The notes under the pieces: model-generated | Told to the model about the DNA's origin: nothing | The model's database searches: none | The model's input: only the letters and a program-made list of their open reading frames with translations | Shown here: in pieces, positions 1 through 10,421 of the stretch | How positions within the stretch are numbered: the stretch's first letter is position 1 | Layout: each line of letters begins with the position of its first letter | Assembly: GCA_029953675.1 (NCBI GenBank) | Contig: JAMWBK010000001.1 | Coordinates: 409,001-473,000, forward strand | Direction: 5' to 3' | DNA from: Rhodosorus marinus | Taxonomy: Eukaryota; Rhodophyta; Stylonematophyceae; Stylonematales; Stylonemataceae | DNA: 64,000 bases | Program-made: the position numbers and the translations under genes

Positions 1-1109
1 ATTCGTTCACCGTCAGCTTGGCCCCAGAAAAATGGCTGCATGAAGTAACATTCGCCAACAACAACCATGTCAATTGGCCGGGAAAGCGGGGCCATGCATG
101 GGTAACAGTCGTCACCGCCGGGAATTTTGCAAAAAAGGGTTATTTTCTCTGGCAATGGGTTCATCAGGGTTTTATTTTGGGGGTGACGCTAACCTTGAGG
201 GTTTGGGGTTGCTGTTGAAAGGTGACGGTCCAACACTACCGGACCTGTTCATGACGTAGCTGGGTTGTGCATCACGATTTCGCAGTAAAACTAAATACCT
301 CATCATCTCCTTGGAGTGGTCAAGGGTTGAATGAATCAGAATGAAAACGCTCGCTGCTCCACTAGAAGGCTTCCCGAGGATATTCCTTTCCATCGTCAAG
401 GTGGTTTGAAGCCAACCGGTCAGAAAGACGTGTACAGCTCGTCCTTCCAGGAAACGTTGCTGCGTTGCTGGACTAGAGGACGCAAGGCGAGGTTGCGTGA
501 ATCCTGCAAAACCCCACTCCTGAGTTCAGACCTTAAAAGCGCGACCGCTGGCCTCATACCAGCTTAACTAGCCCTTTAGATCGCGAATGTACCATGCTAT
601 TTCCTTGATAAGACAGGAGAATTTCAGTACATCGACTTCAACAAGTCCTGCCAAAACCCGCTCCGCGTTCGAGAAGTCTCGAGGCCTCCGGAGACAATAT
701 CTTCAGATATTATAAGATAAACCGTTTCGGAACAATATATCTTGGAAAGGCAAAATATCTTGAGAAATTATATCTTATCGGTCTGGCATGAGTCGATGAG
801 GACTTCTTGGTCGATGCTAACCGCTGCGGGTAATGAGAAGCTCTAGAATCGGCGATAGAAGGAGAACCGATCGTAATGTCAGTCCTTAACTTGTCTAACG
901 ACGTTGACTCTTGAGCTTTAAGAGATCTGTTGAGCTTTTCTTGCTTCTTTTCTTGATTTTGGGTTGGCGAGGTTCCGGGAGTTTTCTGAGCAATAACGTG
1001 TTCTTCTCGAGGTGGTTGAAGTGAGCTGTGGTAGATTGAAGGTGGAAGACAACCAGCTGAGCGTAATTTTTTTGCCCCTCTTACGTTTTGTCTCGAGGAG
1101 TGGGAGTTG
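1..1109. other. Intergenic region, no supportable gene
   Basis: Only short overlapping frames are open and none has a recognisable motif. An AT-rich patch lies at about 690-780, with repeated ATATCTT/AAGATA words in both orientations. From about 900 the plus strand becomes G/T-rich up to the ATG at 1110, as is seen upstream of many genes here. I see no RNA gene. Confidence 0.4.
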
Positions 1110-1679
1110 ATGGCACCGCTATCGGTGCTGTCATTCTGCTTGGGTGGTGTTGTGATGCTTGCGGGGATTGTTCTACCTATAGTATGGATGGTGAGTACGG
1201 AAGAATTAAATCTGTCGTGGATCCCTTCACCTCTGTAGCATATGTGTGAATCACTCTAACGGTTCCGTGGCTTGCCTTGACTCGCTCTACCGTAGATCGT
1301 GAAAAGTAAGAAAAGTTTTGTGCGCCAGGAGTAAGGAAGAAACTTATGCACATAGAGGGCTTTGAGAATTGAAAGCCACCCGTCACTTGAGTGGTTCTAC
1401 TATATGTGAGACCTATTGTCGATAGCTGCCCGGAGAGGCATCAACCTTACTTCATTTGAGAGTCGATGTGCAGGAAAGCGCGTGTTTGCTACTGGTTAGT
1501 TTCATTTTTGTTTGCAATCACACAGGTTCCAGAACTTCTATGAGTCGCTTCTGCAGCGCCTATGCTCGAGTACTGGTTTTTGGGAGAAAATCGCGGGTCC
1601 TGTGGATTACCAGATGTCAGCTGCTCGGAAAATATTAAGGCCATCTTCAGCTGTGCTCATTAAAACAGAGGGTAGCTGA
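1110..1679 (+). CDS. Small predicted membrane protein, function unknown
   Basis: Exon 1 (1110-1190) codes for a Met followed by a strongly hydrophobic stretch of about 25 residues and ends at a canonical donor (GTGAGT). Phase-compatible exons can be drawn at 1296-1330, 1474-1494 and 1526-1679, giving about 96 residues: one N-terminal membrane segment, a basic linker, then an aromatic and amphipathic C-terminal part. The last proposed intron (1495-1525) is only 31 nt, shorter than any other here. Read through, it would add a second hydrophobic stretch and then a stop, so the middle of the model is uncertain. The gene is convergent with the WD-repeat gene, and the two 3' ends overlap by about 70 nt. 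I do not recognise the family. A diverged HVA22/REEP-like two-helix membrane protein is a possibility I cannot support further. Confidence 0.45.
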
Positions 1680-3886
1680 CGATGCCAGTGAACTTCTTTG
1701 ATGTTTTTCTGCCCCATATGTAAGAACAAAAGCTGTGGAGGTAGATCCTCTGCGCCGGGTAGAACCTCCCCAAGTGCGGCCTCCTCCTCAGGGTCTCTTT
1801 CAACGGATAAATCCCAAAGACTGTACCGGCGTACAGCAAACAACAAACAGCGCGGTTTAAGCATTCCCACAAAGTTCCATGTAATTGGACGAGAACAGCA
1901 TACCTAACGCTGTGATCTTCACTCGAAGCAGCCAACATGGAGCTCAGCGTTGGATGCCATTCCACAGAAGTTATTGGTTTCCGATGATATCCAAAGAACG
2001 CGGCCGGCAATGATTCCCCATCCTTCGCTGAGCGCAAATCCCAAACCTAACACAGCAAAGCAAGCAGCGTCCACCCGCGATTCAGCCGTACTGTCAAGTG
2101 CAACCGTCTGCATTACCAAAGTTTCGTACCTTCAGTCCTCCTTCATCGCCACCGGAGACTAGGAGGTGGCTATCGATTCGGTTCCATGAGATAACATTCA
2201 CGTCCATTTCATGTGCTTTTGACAGAGTGAGGGCGCTCTTCTTGCCAACTCGTACGTCCCAAAAGCGTATACTTCGATCAGCTGAGCAAGAAGCGAACAC
2301 ATCCGTTTCGGTTGGACTCCACTGTAAGTCCTCGATAGAGTCCGTGTGACCACGGAACGTATCCGGGTCCACGGAGAACCTTTGCGTGAAGAAGACGACC
2401 TCTGGTTGACTATCTCAACACCTGTCTCCAAGCTTTGTCATCAAGCAAGCTCCGAACAGTTTCCGTCTTACCTTCCATCTTCGCGTTGAGTCCAACTCAT
2501 CAGCGTTCTGTTCATTGCGCCGGTTACCATCCTACCTTGCTGGAGAGGGCTCCTGACCGCAATCAGAGAAGGGGCAATCGTGATTGAGTACATGATCTTC
2601 ATCGCGATTGATCAATGCAACTAGAGGTTCCCACCAGTCAATAGCAAACCCTTCAGACTTGTGGGCGCTGAATACGAAAAAGGGCTTCACCGCCGTGGGT
2701 TTCTGAGCATCTGGATGAGGCATACGGCTGCCTCTATCCAAGGCTGAAATGGCGGGCTCGACGTCAAAGATATTCACGCGTCCAGTCTCAGACCATGTCG
2801 CGACAATGTTTGGTTGTTGAGGCATTGACCTTATTCTGTTAATCGCGCCGTCATGCTTTATCCTGTAGCTCTCCAGGAGTGGATCCTCCTTCTTCTTGTC
2901 CTGGTCATTCCCAACAGAAAGAAAACAACGATGTATGTTTAGGAGCTCCTCTGGGGCTGGAACAGGCCAACAACGGTGTATGTTTAGGAACTCCTCTGGG
3001 ACTGGAACAGGCCAGGGAGGTCATGGAAGAAATGTGCTACCTCGTCAGAATCCTCATCCGATGACTCTTCCGCTTCATCTTCGTCTCCGTCCAGTTGGTT
3101 TTTTCGACGTCTCCTTTTGGTCTTATGAAGTTGGGACATTTTCATTACTGTTATAGAATTCTTTGAAGAAATTTGCGCTTGAGACCCGATAACGCTATAG
3201 GCCGTCATTGGAAAGACGTTTCGTGAACCTTGAATCTGATCGGGAAGAAAATCAAAAGAAAGCGCCGGCCTGTGTGTGCGAGGTTTCAGCGCGAGCGCCG
3301 TCCGAAAATTCCAGCAGTGCCTTGATGCATCTACCTTACCACTCAACGTGAATCTTGTGCAGCATATCGTATGCGGAGGCGTCATGTATAAGTTCCTCGT
3401 TGTCTCCTATTGTGTCCACTCCAGGACGGTAAACTCTCCTCTCAGTCTGTGAGCCACCCGCAGCACCTCTAGCGCCATCCTCGTCGGCTGCTTCATCTCC
3501 ATCGATTGCTTCCTCGTCTTCTTCAGACTGGAAATCGTCATCGAAAGTATCTTCAAATTGCAAGATATCCCCATCCTCGCCCTGCTCCTCCTCTGCAGCA
3601 GTAGATTTCTTCACGCCAACCGACTTTCGGCCTTCCGCCTTTTCCTAATCAAAAAGGCCGTTGTCGTTGAGGTTCAGTCTCTGCTCCGCTTCGGATCTGA
3701 CCAGCTCAAAACTAGAGTTTCATTATAGCATGCCCGCATTTCAGATCCTGCGTAACCTCATACTGGGCTAGGATGAATGGAAAGCAAAAAGAAACCAGAA
3801 CCAGCAAGCTGTAAGCACAAACCCACCTCCCGCGGTGCACGTCGTTTCCGACTGGATTTACCAGACCTCATCGCTTTTTCCTTCAT
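1607..3886 (-). CDS. GRWD1: Glutamate-rich WD-repeat protein, ribosome assembly chaperone (GRWD1/RRB1)
   Basis: Eight exons (3886-3827, 3644-3340, 3269-3041, 2900-2635, 2552-2472, 2409-2130, 2046-1904, 1820-1607) join in phase to give 525 residues. A basic N-terminus (KSSRKRRAPR) resembles a nuclear localisation signal. A long Asp/Glu-rich acidic stretch follows, then the family signature VYRPG and PALSFDFLP, a second acidic/basic linker, and WD repeats including HTDSIEDLQWSPTE, FASCSADRSIRFWD and SVEWHPTLSSMLAASSEDH. The C-terminus DLPPQLLFLHMGQ is typical of the family. GRWD1/RRB1 is a nucleolar chaperone of ribosomal protein uL3 needed for 60S assembly. It is slightly longer than the human protein (446), mainly through acidic sequence. 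Intron 3 (3040-2901) holds a 45-bp tandem duplication. The start is the first ATG of exon 1. Confidence 0.93.
2924..3013. repeat. 45-bp tandem duplication inside GRWD1 intron 3
   Basis: Two adjacent copies (2924-2968 and 2969-3013) differ at three positions. They fill most of the 140-nt intron and stay open in one plus-strand frame because 45 is a multiple of three. This looks like a local minisatellite-type duplication. Confidence 0.85.
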
Positions 3887-4668
3887 TTTCTAAAGCAACG
3901 ACAGCACTCAGCTGCCAGAAATAACAAAAAGCACCGTTGGTTTGGGAAAAACAGTACAATCAGTCCTACCTCACGTTTCAGCAACTGTACTGAATGACAT
4001 TGCCTAACCCTCCTCCAACTGCTTTTCCCGTCGAGAACTTCACGTTTACCGCCGTCAACTAATGTCATCCATAAAAAGAATTGACTACACGAAGAAAATT
4101 CAGCATACGAAAAATTTTCTTCTTATTTCTCCCCGAATAGTCATGTTTTTCTTTACAAAACAATCATTGAACTCAAGAATTACTGTATTGCTCCAATAAA
4201 TGATATTCTCCTTTTAACTGAAAGCTTCTTGTAGTATAATTGGTTAGATGGAACACTTAAGATATGCTTATATCCAATAAGAATGCTTAACTATGATTTA
4301 GGATAACTTCGTAGAAACTACTATAATTCTACAGTTGGGTCCTGCGCCATTTCAAGTTCACCATCGGGTTAAAAATGCTCATACTCCAACAGGTGGGTAT
4401 CCTCTTCTTTCAAGTCACAGGATTTTCCAAGTACATATTGATCAACGTACTGAGAACTAAATATACAGGCCTAACTACCCACCGAAAACTACAGTGCGTT
4501 CCTCAAGAACTTGAATGTCCTCTTCAGCAATGAACGGCCCATGCAGTCTCGCGCTCGTGACGATCTGCTGACTTCGTCGGGTATATTAAGAGCGAGAGCG
4601 TTCTAAAAGTTGCCCAGAAGCCTTAAGTTCAGTATGTAGTCATAGCATACTTCATTTCCCGGGTATGG
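3887..4668. other. Intergenic region between GRWD1 start and UMP-CMP kinase end
   Basis: About 780 nt, AT-rich around 4080-4330, with no frame that looks coding. The part next to GRWD1 is A/C-rich on the plus strand, so G/T-rich in the sense of GRWD1. It presumably holds the GRWD1 promoter and the kinase 3' UTR. Confidence 0.4.
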
Positions 4669-5551
4669 TCAAGAGCGTCCTTCTAGATCCGCACCGCGGA
4701 CCACACTTTCGAATACCTTTTTCGTTTCCTTATACACAGATTCGATATCCAAGTTTCCATCAACCACAGACAGCTTTCCTTTGCGTGAAAAATAGTCGAG
4801 CAAGGGTCGTCCTGTATCAGCAAAGTTTTTCAGTCTCCTGTCGATTACGGTTTTTTCGTCATCTACCCGGTCAGATGTCGCAGAGCGCTGCAATAGCCTT
4901 TCCCGTAATACCTAAGTCAATATCATAACTCGAAGGATCAGTGCGAGCACTTCAACTGTGGAGTGGGAATCAAGCAAAGCCCATTCTCCCGATGCCAAAC
5001 AAGTACCTCGCTGTTCACATCGAAGTAGAGAGCGTGATGGAACTGCCCAATAGCCTTCTCGTACTCCTCCATTTGCTCTAGATTCCGCGGAAATCCATCA
5101 AGCAGAACCCCTTCAAGTCCCGGCGGAACTACACGTTCCAGTTCCTTCCTCAAGATCTGTATCGCAAGGCTTCCGGGTACAATGGTCCCTTGGTCGATCA
5201 TCGTTTTGATCGTGACACCCAGACTTGAACTGCCCTGAGCTTCCGATCGAAGTAATTCTCCCATCGTCATTTGGCGGAAACCGGAATCTGTAGCAATACG
5301 CTGACATTGCGTCCCCTTCCCGCACCCAGGACCGCCAATCACGAAGATCACTTTTGGGATCTAAGAGCAATACGCACAAGAGTCATCAGAGACAAACAAT
5401 GACTCATACACTGACAAGGAGGAATCCACGAGAAGCCACGTCTCAATGACGCTTGTGTACCAACCTGAATCAAACACTTTGAAAGTCCCCGACCACGACA
5501 CCTAGATGCGCGACCCGACACGATCTCAATCCCTTTCGCGATGAACGCCAT
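4669..5551 (-). CDS. UMP-CMP-type nucleoside monophosphate kinase
   Basis: Three exons (5551-5465, 5360-5007, 4911-4669) encode 227 residues. The kinase core starts with KVIFVIGGPGCGKGTQC, the P-loop of the adenylate/UMP-CMP kinase family. GELLRSEAQ and the NMP-binding DGFPRN motif follow, then a short lid with RSATSDRVDDEKTVIDRRLK. The SDRVDD lid with its Asp/Arg pattern resembles eukaryotic UMP-CMP kinases (ATP + UMP/CMP to diphosphates) more than long-lid adenylate kinases. The core of about 200 residues matches the family length (about 196). A 29-residue leader beginning MAFIAKG precedes it and could be an organelle-targeting signal. The ATG at 5551 is the first true ATG of the frame. A dCMP or adenylate kinase remains possible. 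Confidence 0.88.
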
Positions 5552-5740
5552 TTGTCCCTTATCCAAAAAGGCCACAAGACAATCCCTCCAGTCACTGTGC
5601 TTCAAATGCTACTCAAGGGAATGTATTGCCGTTAAGCCATGATGACGACGAGTACGTACGCCGGCCAACACTTTCTCCTCGCCTTCTCATGGTCCGTACC
5701 ATGTCTACCTCCTTGGCAGATGTCATGCTATGCTTATTTC

Positions 5741-6395
5741 TCAGAGATACGAGAAAAGCAAGGTGCTGGTCAATATCAACCGATTATCGCTTTGATGGAC
5801 TGTTCCTTTCGCACGTCCAAACCGTCCATTTAGACGGAGAGTTTCGACCACCACACGAACCTCGAGCGTGGGATCCTCATTGAACTCTGCCGCAGGGTCA
5901 GTCCAAGTAATCTTGTCCATGCCAGCGAGAACAACGATCTTGCCAGATGAAGCGTTGATCTTCATACGGAATAGGAAAAAAAGGTGAGTCAGTTTGCTGC
6001 GAGGCACGTAGAAAGGACTCCCGTCCCCTTCGCACCTGGTTCGCGAGGATCACGCTCGCCTGGCCCATGGCCTCGAGAATCTCGAACTTCGTGTGCTTCC
6101 TCGGGAATGTCGACGCCACCAAGCTGGCACGTCTCCCTTCAACCACATTCTCTTTTGCGCAGTCGATTAGCAAAGCCGGAGGCCGATGCGGAACGAGTTC
6201 GAGGATCTGATTATGACTGAGACTGGTCCCCACTGATCCCGGTTTCTTGGTGCGCGAAACCGTACTAGACGGCGATGAGCTATGGCTGAAGCGAAGGAGC
6301 CGGTAGATCGGCTGCCACCCATTGCTTTCTGCGCAAAACCTCCTGACAGCATATTCTTTTCCCATTGCTTTCTGCGCAAAACCTCCTGACAGCAT
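5741..6395 (-). CDS. FabZ-like hotdog-fold protein with a degenerate active-site loop
   Basis: Two exons (6395-6036 and 5959-5741) give 192 residues. After a leader of about 60 residues rich in Ser/Arg, plausibly a plastid transit peptide, the domain begins ILELVPHRPPALLID, the classic N-terminus of 3-hydroxyacyl-ACP dehydratase. The helix ILEAMGQASVILANQ carries the conserved Glu. The C-terminal sheet GKIVVLAGMDKITW, GRAKGTV and the following strands also fit FabZ. The loop that should read like FxGHFPGxPxxPG, with the catalytic His, is missing: the frame goes directly from ASTFPRKHTKF into the helix. It may be non-catalytic, use another residue, or belong to a FabZ-related thioester-binding family. 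Its leader includes an exact 43-bp tandem duplication. Confidence 0.75.
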
Positions 6396-6403
6396 ATTCT
6401 TTT
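6318..6403. repeat. Exact 43-bp tandem duplication at the start of the FabZ-like gene
   Basis: Copies 6318-6360 and 6361-6403 are identical. The unit is not a multiple of three, so the two copies are read in different frames. The upstream copy supplies the ATG of the current reading frame. Confidence 0.95.
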
Positions 6404-6537
6404 CCTCAGACTGTAGGTAAAAGCATTCGACCTCAACTAATGCAACGTCACGATCGCTCCCAGAGGGTTAGAAGACGATCCTAGTTCCTGCAGCCCCCCC
6501 TTGATCCACACAATCGAACTGCCACGATTAGAATCCC

Positions 6538-7317
6538 ATGCTAAAGGCTTCCGGTATGGGATCCGAGAAATCCAATAGGTTCATGTTGAGCAACACCTCA
6601 TCCATGTTTGAAAAGAGAACCCTAATCTTCAGGCTTTGCGAAAGCAGAAGCTCACTTGAGAACCTTGGTGGACAGTTGCTCATTTCTGCCACGTGGTCCC
6701 ATGTTTCTTCTGACTTGTACTAAGCCAAACAACTTAAAGAGTGACGTTTGGTAGTAGCGATACGAGACTTTCTGTCAGTGCACTGCCCACCTAGGGAATG
6801 TGAATTTGTACTGGTCAGAGTTGTGGTTTTTTGTAATTGGATAAACTTTGTTTCAATTGAATGTTTATTTTTCTTTTTTTTCCCGTTCGCGTCCAGTATT
6901 TGTACTCTTAAGTTCAATCCGGAGCTCATGTATGGAGATGAAAATAGGTTGAGATTTACAAAAGACATCAACGGAGCTTGGCCTGCATCCTCGTGGAACG
7001 AAAAGCTCCACACGATTCCATGCCATGGTAAGGAATATGTAGTCGCAGATTCCAAAATCCCACTAGTCCTCCTAGCCTCGACATTGTCCGCGGTCCAGAT
7101 GTGCATACAAGGAGCCTCTAGAAGGCATTCTGCTCCTGTTCTGCTATTTTCAAAGAGACAAGACCACAAGGCTTGGTTAAGTGGAGGTCGAGGAAACGTG
7201 TTAAGATTAACAATCAAACAGATCGGATACAAAGCCTACCGTTATTCCGCTTCGCAGCTGCCTCCTCCTGCTTCGCCATTTGTATACTCACACGCAGCTC
7301 CTGAGCTACCTTCTTGA
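6538..7317 (+). CDS. Possible uncharacterised multi-exon gene (strand uncertain)
   Basis: A plus-strand model can be sketched. An ATG at 6538 opens a frame of about 60 codons. Small exons may follow near 6777-6811. A strong pyrimidine tract and acceptor at 6897-6898 then lead into a frame open to the stop at 7317. The exon after that acceptor contains KFNPELMYGDENRLRF and NGAWPASSWNEKLH. The minus strand is also open over 6720-7232 and reads equally like protein, so I cannot choose with certainty. The splice acceptor favours plus. The last 100 nt would run antisense to the Hc1-like gene. No family is recognised. Confidence 0.25.
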
Positions 7318-7435
7318 CATCCTGCAGGGACTTCCTCGCTCGTACTCCAGCGGCCTTGTTGTTCTTGTTAAAAAACTTATCGGAGTCCTTGGAGATAGCT
7401 TCCACCAGGTCTTTCAACTGCTGAACCTTATCCAT
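7214..7435 (-). CDS. Histone H1-like DNA-binding protein of the bacterial Hc1 type
   Basis: A single exon of 73 residues starts at an ATG (7435). The body, MDKVQQLKDLVEAISKDSD then NKNNKAAGVRARKSLQDVKK and VAQELRVSIQ, has the layout of Hc1-type histone H1-like proteins known from Chlamydia and especially Bacteroidetes: an amphipathic helix, a Gly/Ala-containing NKAAGxRxRKSLQD turn, and a second basic helix. Such proteins condense DNA. The usual Lys/Ala-rich tail is very short here (AAAKRNNG plus a few residues). A GT just after NNG could be a donor to a further exon that I could not find. The neighbours are intron-containing nuclear genes, so this is not a bacterial contig. It could be an old transfer or a eukaryotic family; its compartment is unknown. 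Confidence 0.6.
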   Translation of the reverse strand: MDKVQQLKDLVEAISKDSDKFFNKNNKAAGVRARKSLQDVKKVAQELRVSIQMAKQEEAAAKRNNGRLCIRSV

Positions 7436-9323
7436 CTTACACTTCTCAAATCTGCTTAAAACCTTCGGACTGGGGCTGGGGCGGGGTCAATTCGTAGCTG
7501 TCCAACTTCAACCGAAAACTTTTTCAACTAACTTATCCTGCACGTAGTGCTTCGCTGTAGTGTCGCACAGGAGACTTCATCGTCATTAGCCTCTTTCAAG
7601 CCTATTTCAACCCTTTCAGCAGCAGCCCGAAAACCGCTCTCCAAAAACAGGTACGAAAAGATAATCGTTGACGAAAAAGCCAATTTCCGGCAACCAGTCA
7701 CCCCCCCCAATGGGTTAATTTTGGCCTCGAAAATGGCTCCATTTTGGGGGGTGCTTAAAACCCCCTTTTTTCTAGCCCCCAATTCCAGCTGGTTAACGCA
7801 TCCCCCGAAAACGATACCATTTTCAACGATTCGCTTCTATGGCAACAAAAAAAAGGGTATTTCACAACCCCCCCTAACACGCGTTCCTAGCTTGGAATCG
7901 AGGGATTCTAAAACCCCCCCCCCTTCCTGAAACCAGGACAATTCAAGATTACCAATTGCAATCGGCGCGTATGGATTTTTGAAACTCGTGCGACTGAAGG
8001 AACCCCCTAGGTGACCCAGGCTAAACGGGACATGCATATTAATCCCCTTGCCGGCTTCAAATCAAATTTCTCGTTTCATGAATATACATAGTTTAAGAAC
8101 GCATTAAGGGGTTTCTACGGAAGAGCTTCTCCCCCCTTAAACAAACGATGTAATAGTTTTCTTCAGAATCGATGAATTCTGCAAAGCCGGATAGTGCCCC
8201 AATTTCGAGCCCTATGTCTTACCCCGCAGTTTCGGTTTTCTGCTGCTTCCTCAACCCCTCCGAAGAGCAGATTTTTAGTAGATTCCCTCCAAAACCAGAA
8301 AAAGGCAGACCCCTCCGGCAAAACGTGCTTCCTCCCCACAAGATTTCAAATTAGTACTCTAATAACAAATAGCAGGGTTCTCAAAACAATCTTACCCTCC
8401 CCTGCGGAAACCTGCAAAAATCCGTTCGTGATATTTTTCTTCTCACGAAGGAAAACAAGAAAAGGGCACTACCAGTGCTGATAGAGTGGCCCTGTAGGGG
8501 TGCTCAGAGCGACATGATCATGTACTCGCTTTTTATTCGTCTATTGCTCACAAGTCGCCAGCAACCTGAAGTAAAGTTTTCTATTTTCAGGTATCTGGAA
8601 CTTAATATCTTCCTCGCTTTCCAAGCCAGTTTTTATGACAGTCTGTCCAATGAAGTCGTAAATTAATGACTGGAAAATCTTAAAATGATTGAACTGTAGC
8701 AACGGTGGATTGGGTTGGCATTGGATGGTCGGTTCTGAGCGTTGGAAAAATGGATTTTTCGATCCGATTCAAGTAGGAATTCTGAGCTATCGGAGATACA
8801 ACCTAAACGTATATGAGCTCATGTATAATCTTTTTACAACTACTAATGAACTTCCCTGTTCCAAAAACCGAGCATAAAGAGGGGGGTTCGAGGGCAACTA
8901 CAATCACGTTTTCGCGAATGGCTTTCATGCGATCCGAAGTATGGGACTCGATGCTTTAGCTCAAAGCTGTAGACAGCTTTGAGCTAAAGACGATAGGTAC
9001 AATCCACTCAAGAACGACGTTCCCATCTCAAGACTTCAAGTTTCCCTTGTACCTCCATTGTACTTCTCCACTACCACTACTGGGGGACTGGGAATTTACA
9101 AAGTTTACCTGTCGCAAGTCGACGATTGGAAGCACTAGCCTCGTTTTGCTTACAGCGTAGATTGCCGGTGCGTTCCCGTTGAGGCTCTTCAGGGCAGTAC
9201 AATCGCCTAACTACAATGAGCCATGAACTGATCCCATCCACATACTAATATGCCCGTCCCATCGTCGTCCATTCCTCCCAAGAAAAGCAGGAATTCTGGG
9301 TTTCTGAAATCAGCTGTGCGGTT
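7436..9323. other. Long intergenic region with C-rich runs and a hairpin
   Basis: About 1.9 kb. The first 1 kb has runs of C on the plus strand (around 7700-7920 and 8130), so G-rich in the sense of the Hc1-like gene that starts at 7435. The remainder has only short frames. It contains the perfect inverted repeat at 8954-8989. No gene is supported. Confidence 0.4.
8954..8989. repeat. Perfect inverted repeat, 17-bp arms, 2-nt loop
   Basis: Left arm 8954-8970 (CTTTAGCTCAAAGCTGT) and right arm 8973-8989 are exact reverse complements around AG. It is intergenic and not next to a recognised gene end. Confidence 0.95.
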
Positions 9324-10307
9324 TCAACGGACGAACTTTGCATCATCGAAGGACGCCACGAGTATCATCGCGACTGTAGGTATATAGTCTTCGCCTCTGT
9401 CAGCATCTCTCGGTTCCTCCTCTCCATCTTCATACTCCTGTTGCTTCTCGCCAGGACTCCGCAGTTCTACTTCTTTCACGGCAGCTTTCTTTTTGCTTTT
9501 CTGGGAGAAATAGCGCATCAAAGCGTTCGAAAATCCACTCTGTTGCTTCATGATCTTTTTGTGTCTTCCGGCGAGGTTGAGATTAGAATGGCAGGGCAAT
9601 GCTAAACGTTGACTTCTGTATTTGTTTCTCCAACGTATGCACATCATTGTGTATTTATTCAGCAGCCTAGCTACCCTCGATATCGAAGATATCAGCTGTT
9701 GGGCTTTTGTGACGCCTCGTGATTACCGATTGCTTTAGTGCATGAATGAGCTCTACAGACGATTGCGGGATGTTTGAGAACTGCCACCACCATCCGTACC
9801 CCCGTGGCTTCTACCTACTGGCACACCAAAACACCATCCGAGTCTTCGGGCCGTCTAATGATGTCCATCTTGTCGGCCTGTGAATCCCTGTTTCTTGTTC
9901 TGTTTTTTGGAAAACTTATATTCAGGATTGATGATTGATTCTATTTTTGGTTTGCAACATTGAAAGCCGGGCATATCTTAGGTTGTTCGAGATTAGGAGT
10001 AAGGTCTCTCTCCACAAGGCGAGATGCCTTGCCTCGGTTCAATGCGTAGTCACAGATACATGTCCACAGACATACATAAGTTGTTCAGGGTTTCTGTAGT
10101 GCCCGTATTTTAACTAGCGTACCCTGGAAGAATGCGATACAGCAATGGAACATTGTGTTCTTCTCGAGTTCGTCCTTGTACATCCTTCAAGCCCGAAGCC
10201 AGGGCTATCGATGTTCTTGACTCCTCATCGTCCATCATCCCCAGGAATTGAAAAGACTGAGTTGTATATATGTCACTCAGGATGGACGGAATACTGAGAA
10301 GAACCAT
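9324..10307 (-). CDS. Uncharacterised acidic-tailed protein
   Basis: Exons drawn at 10307-10123, 9887 to about 9825, 9780-9675 and 9601-9324 join into one frame of roughly 200 residues. The joins 10123/9887 and 9675/9601 have matching phases and GT-AG ends. The second intron, about 50 nt, could not be fixed exactly. Readable segments are FQFLGMMDDEESRTSI, SNIPQSSVELIHALKQ, KSPTADIFDIE, then a basic stretch KKIMKQQSGFSNALMRYF and QKSKKKAAVKEV, and an acidic tail around EYEDGEEEPRDADRGED. No domain is recognised. The gene is divergent from the FG-GAP gene, with about 115 nt between the starts, so they may share a bidirectional promoter. Confidence 0.5.
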
Positions 10308-10421
10308 ATCTCCGGAAGGTTCTCAGCGACAGGTCTGGATCTGGAAGTTCCTCGAGTCGCGGCAGAAGGCGTGTTACTCCATTAAGGATGCAAAAGATGT
10401 TCTGATTATGCACAGTCATTT

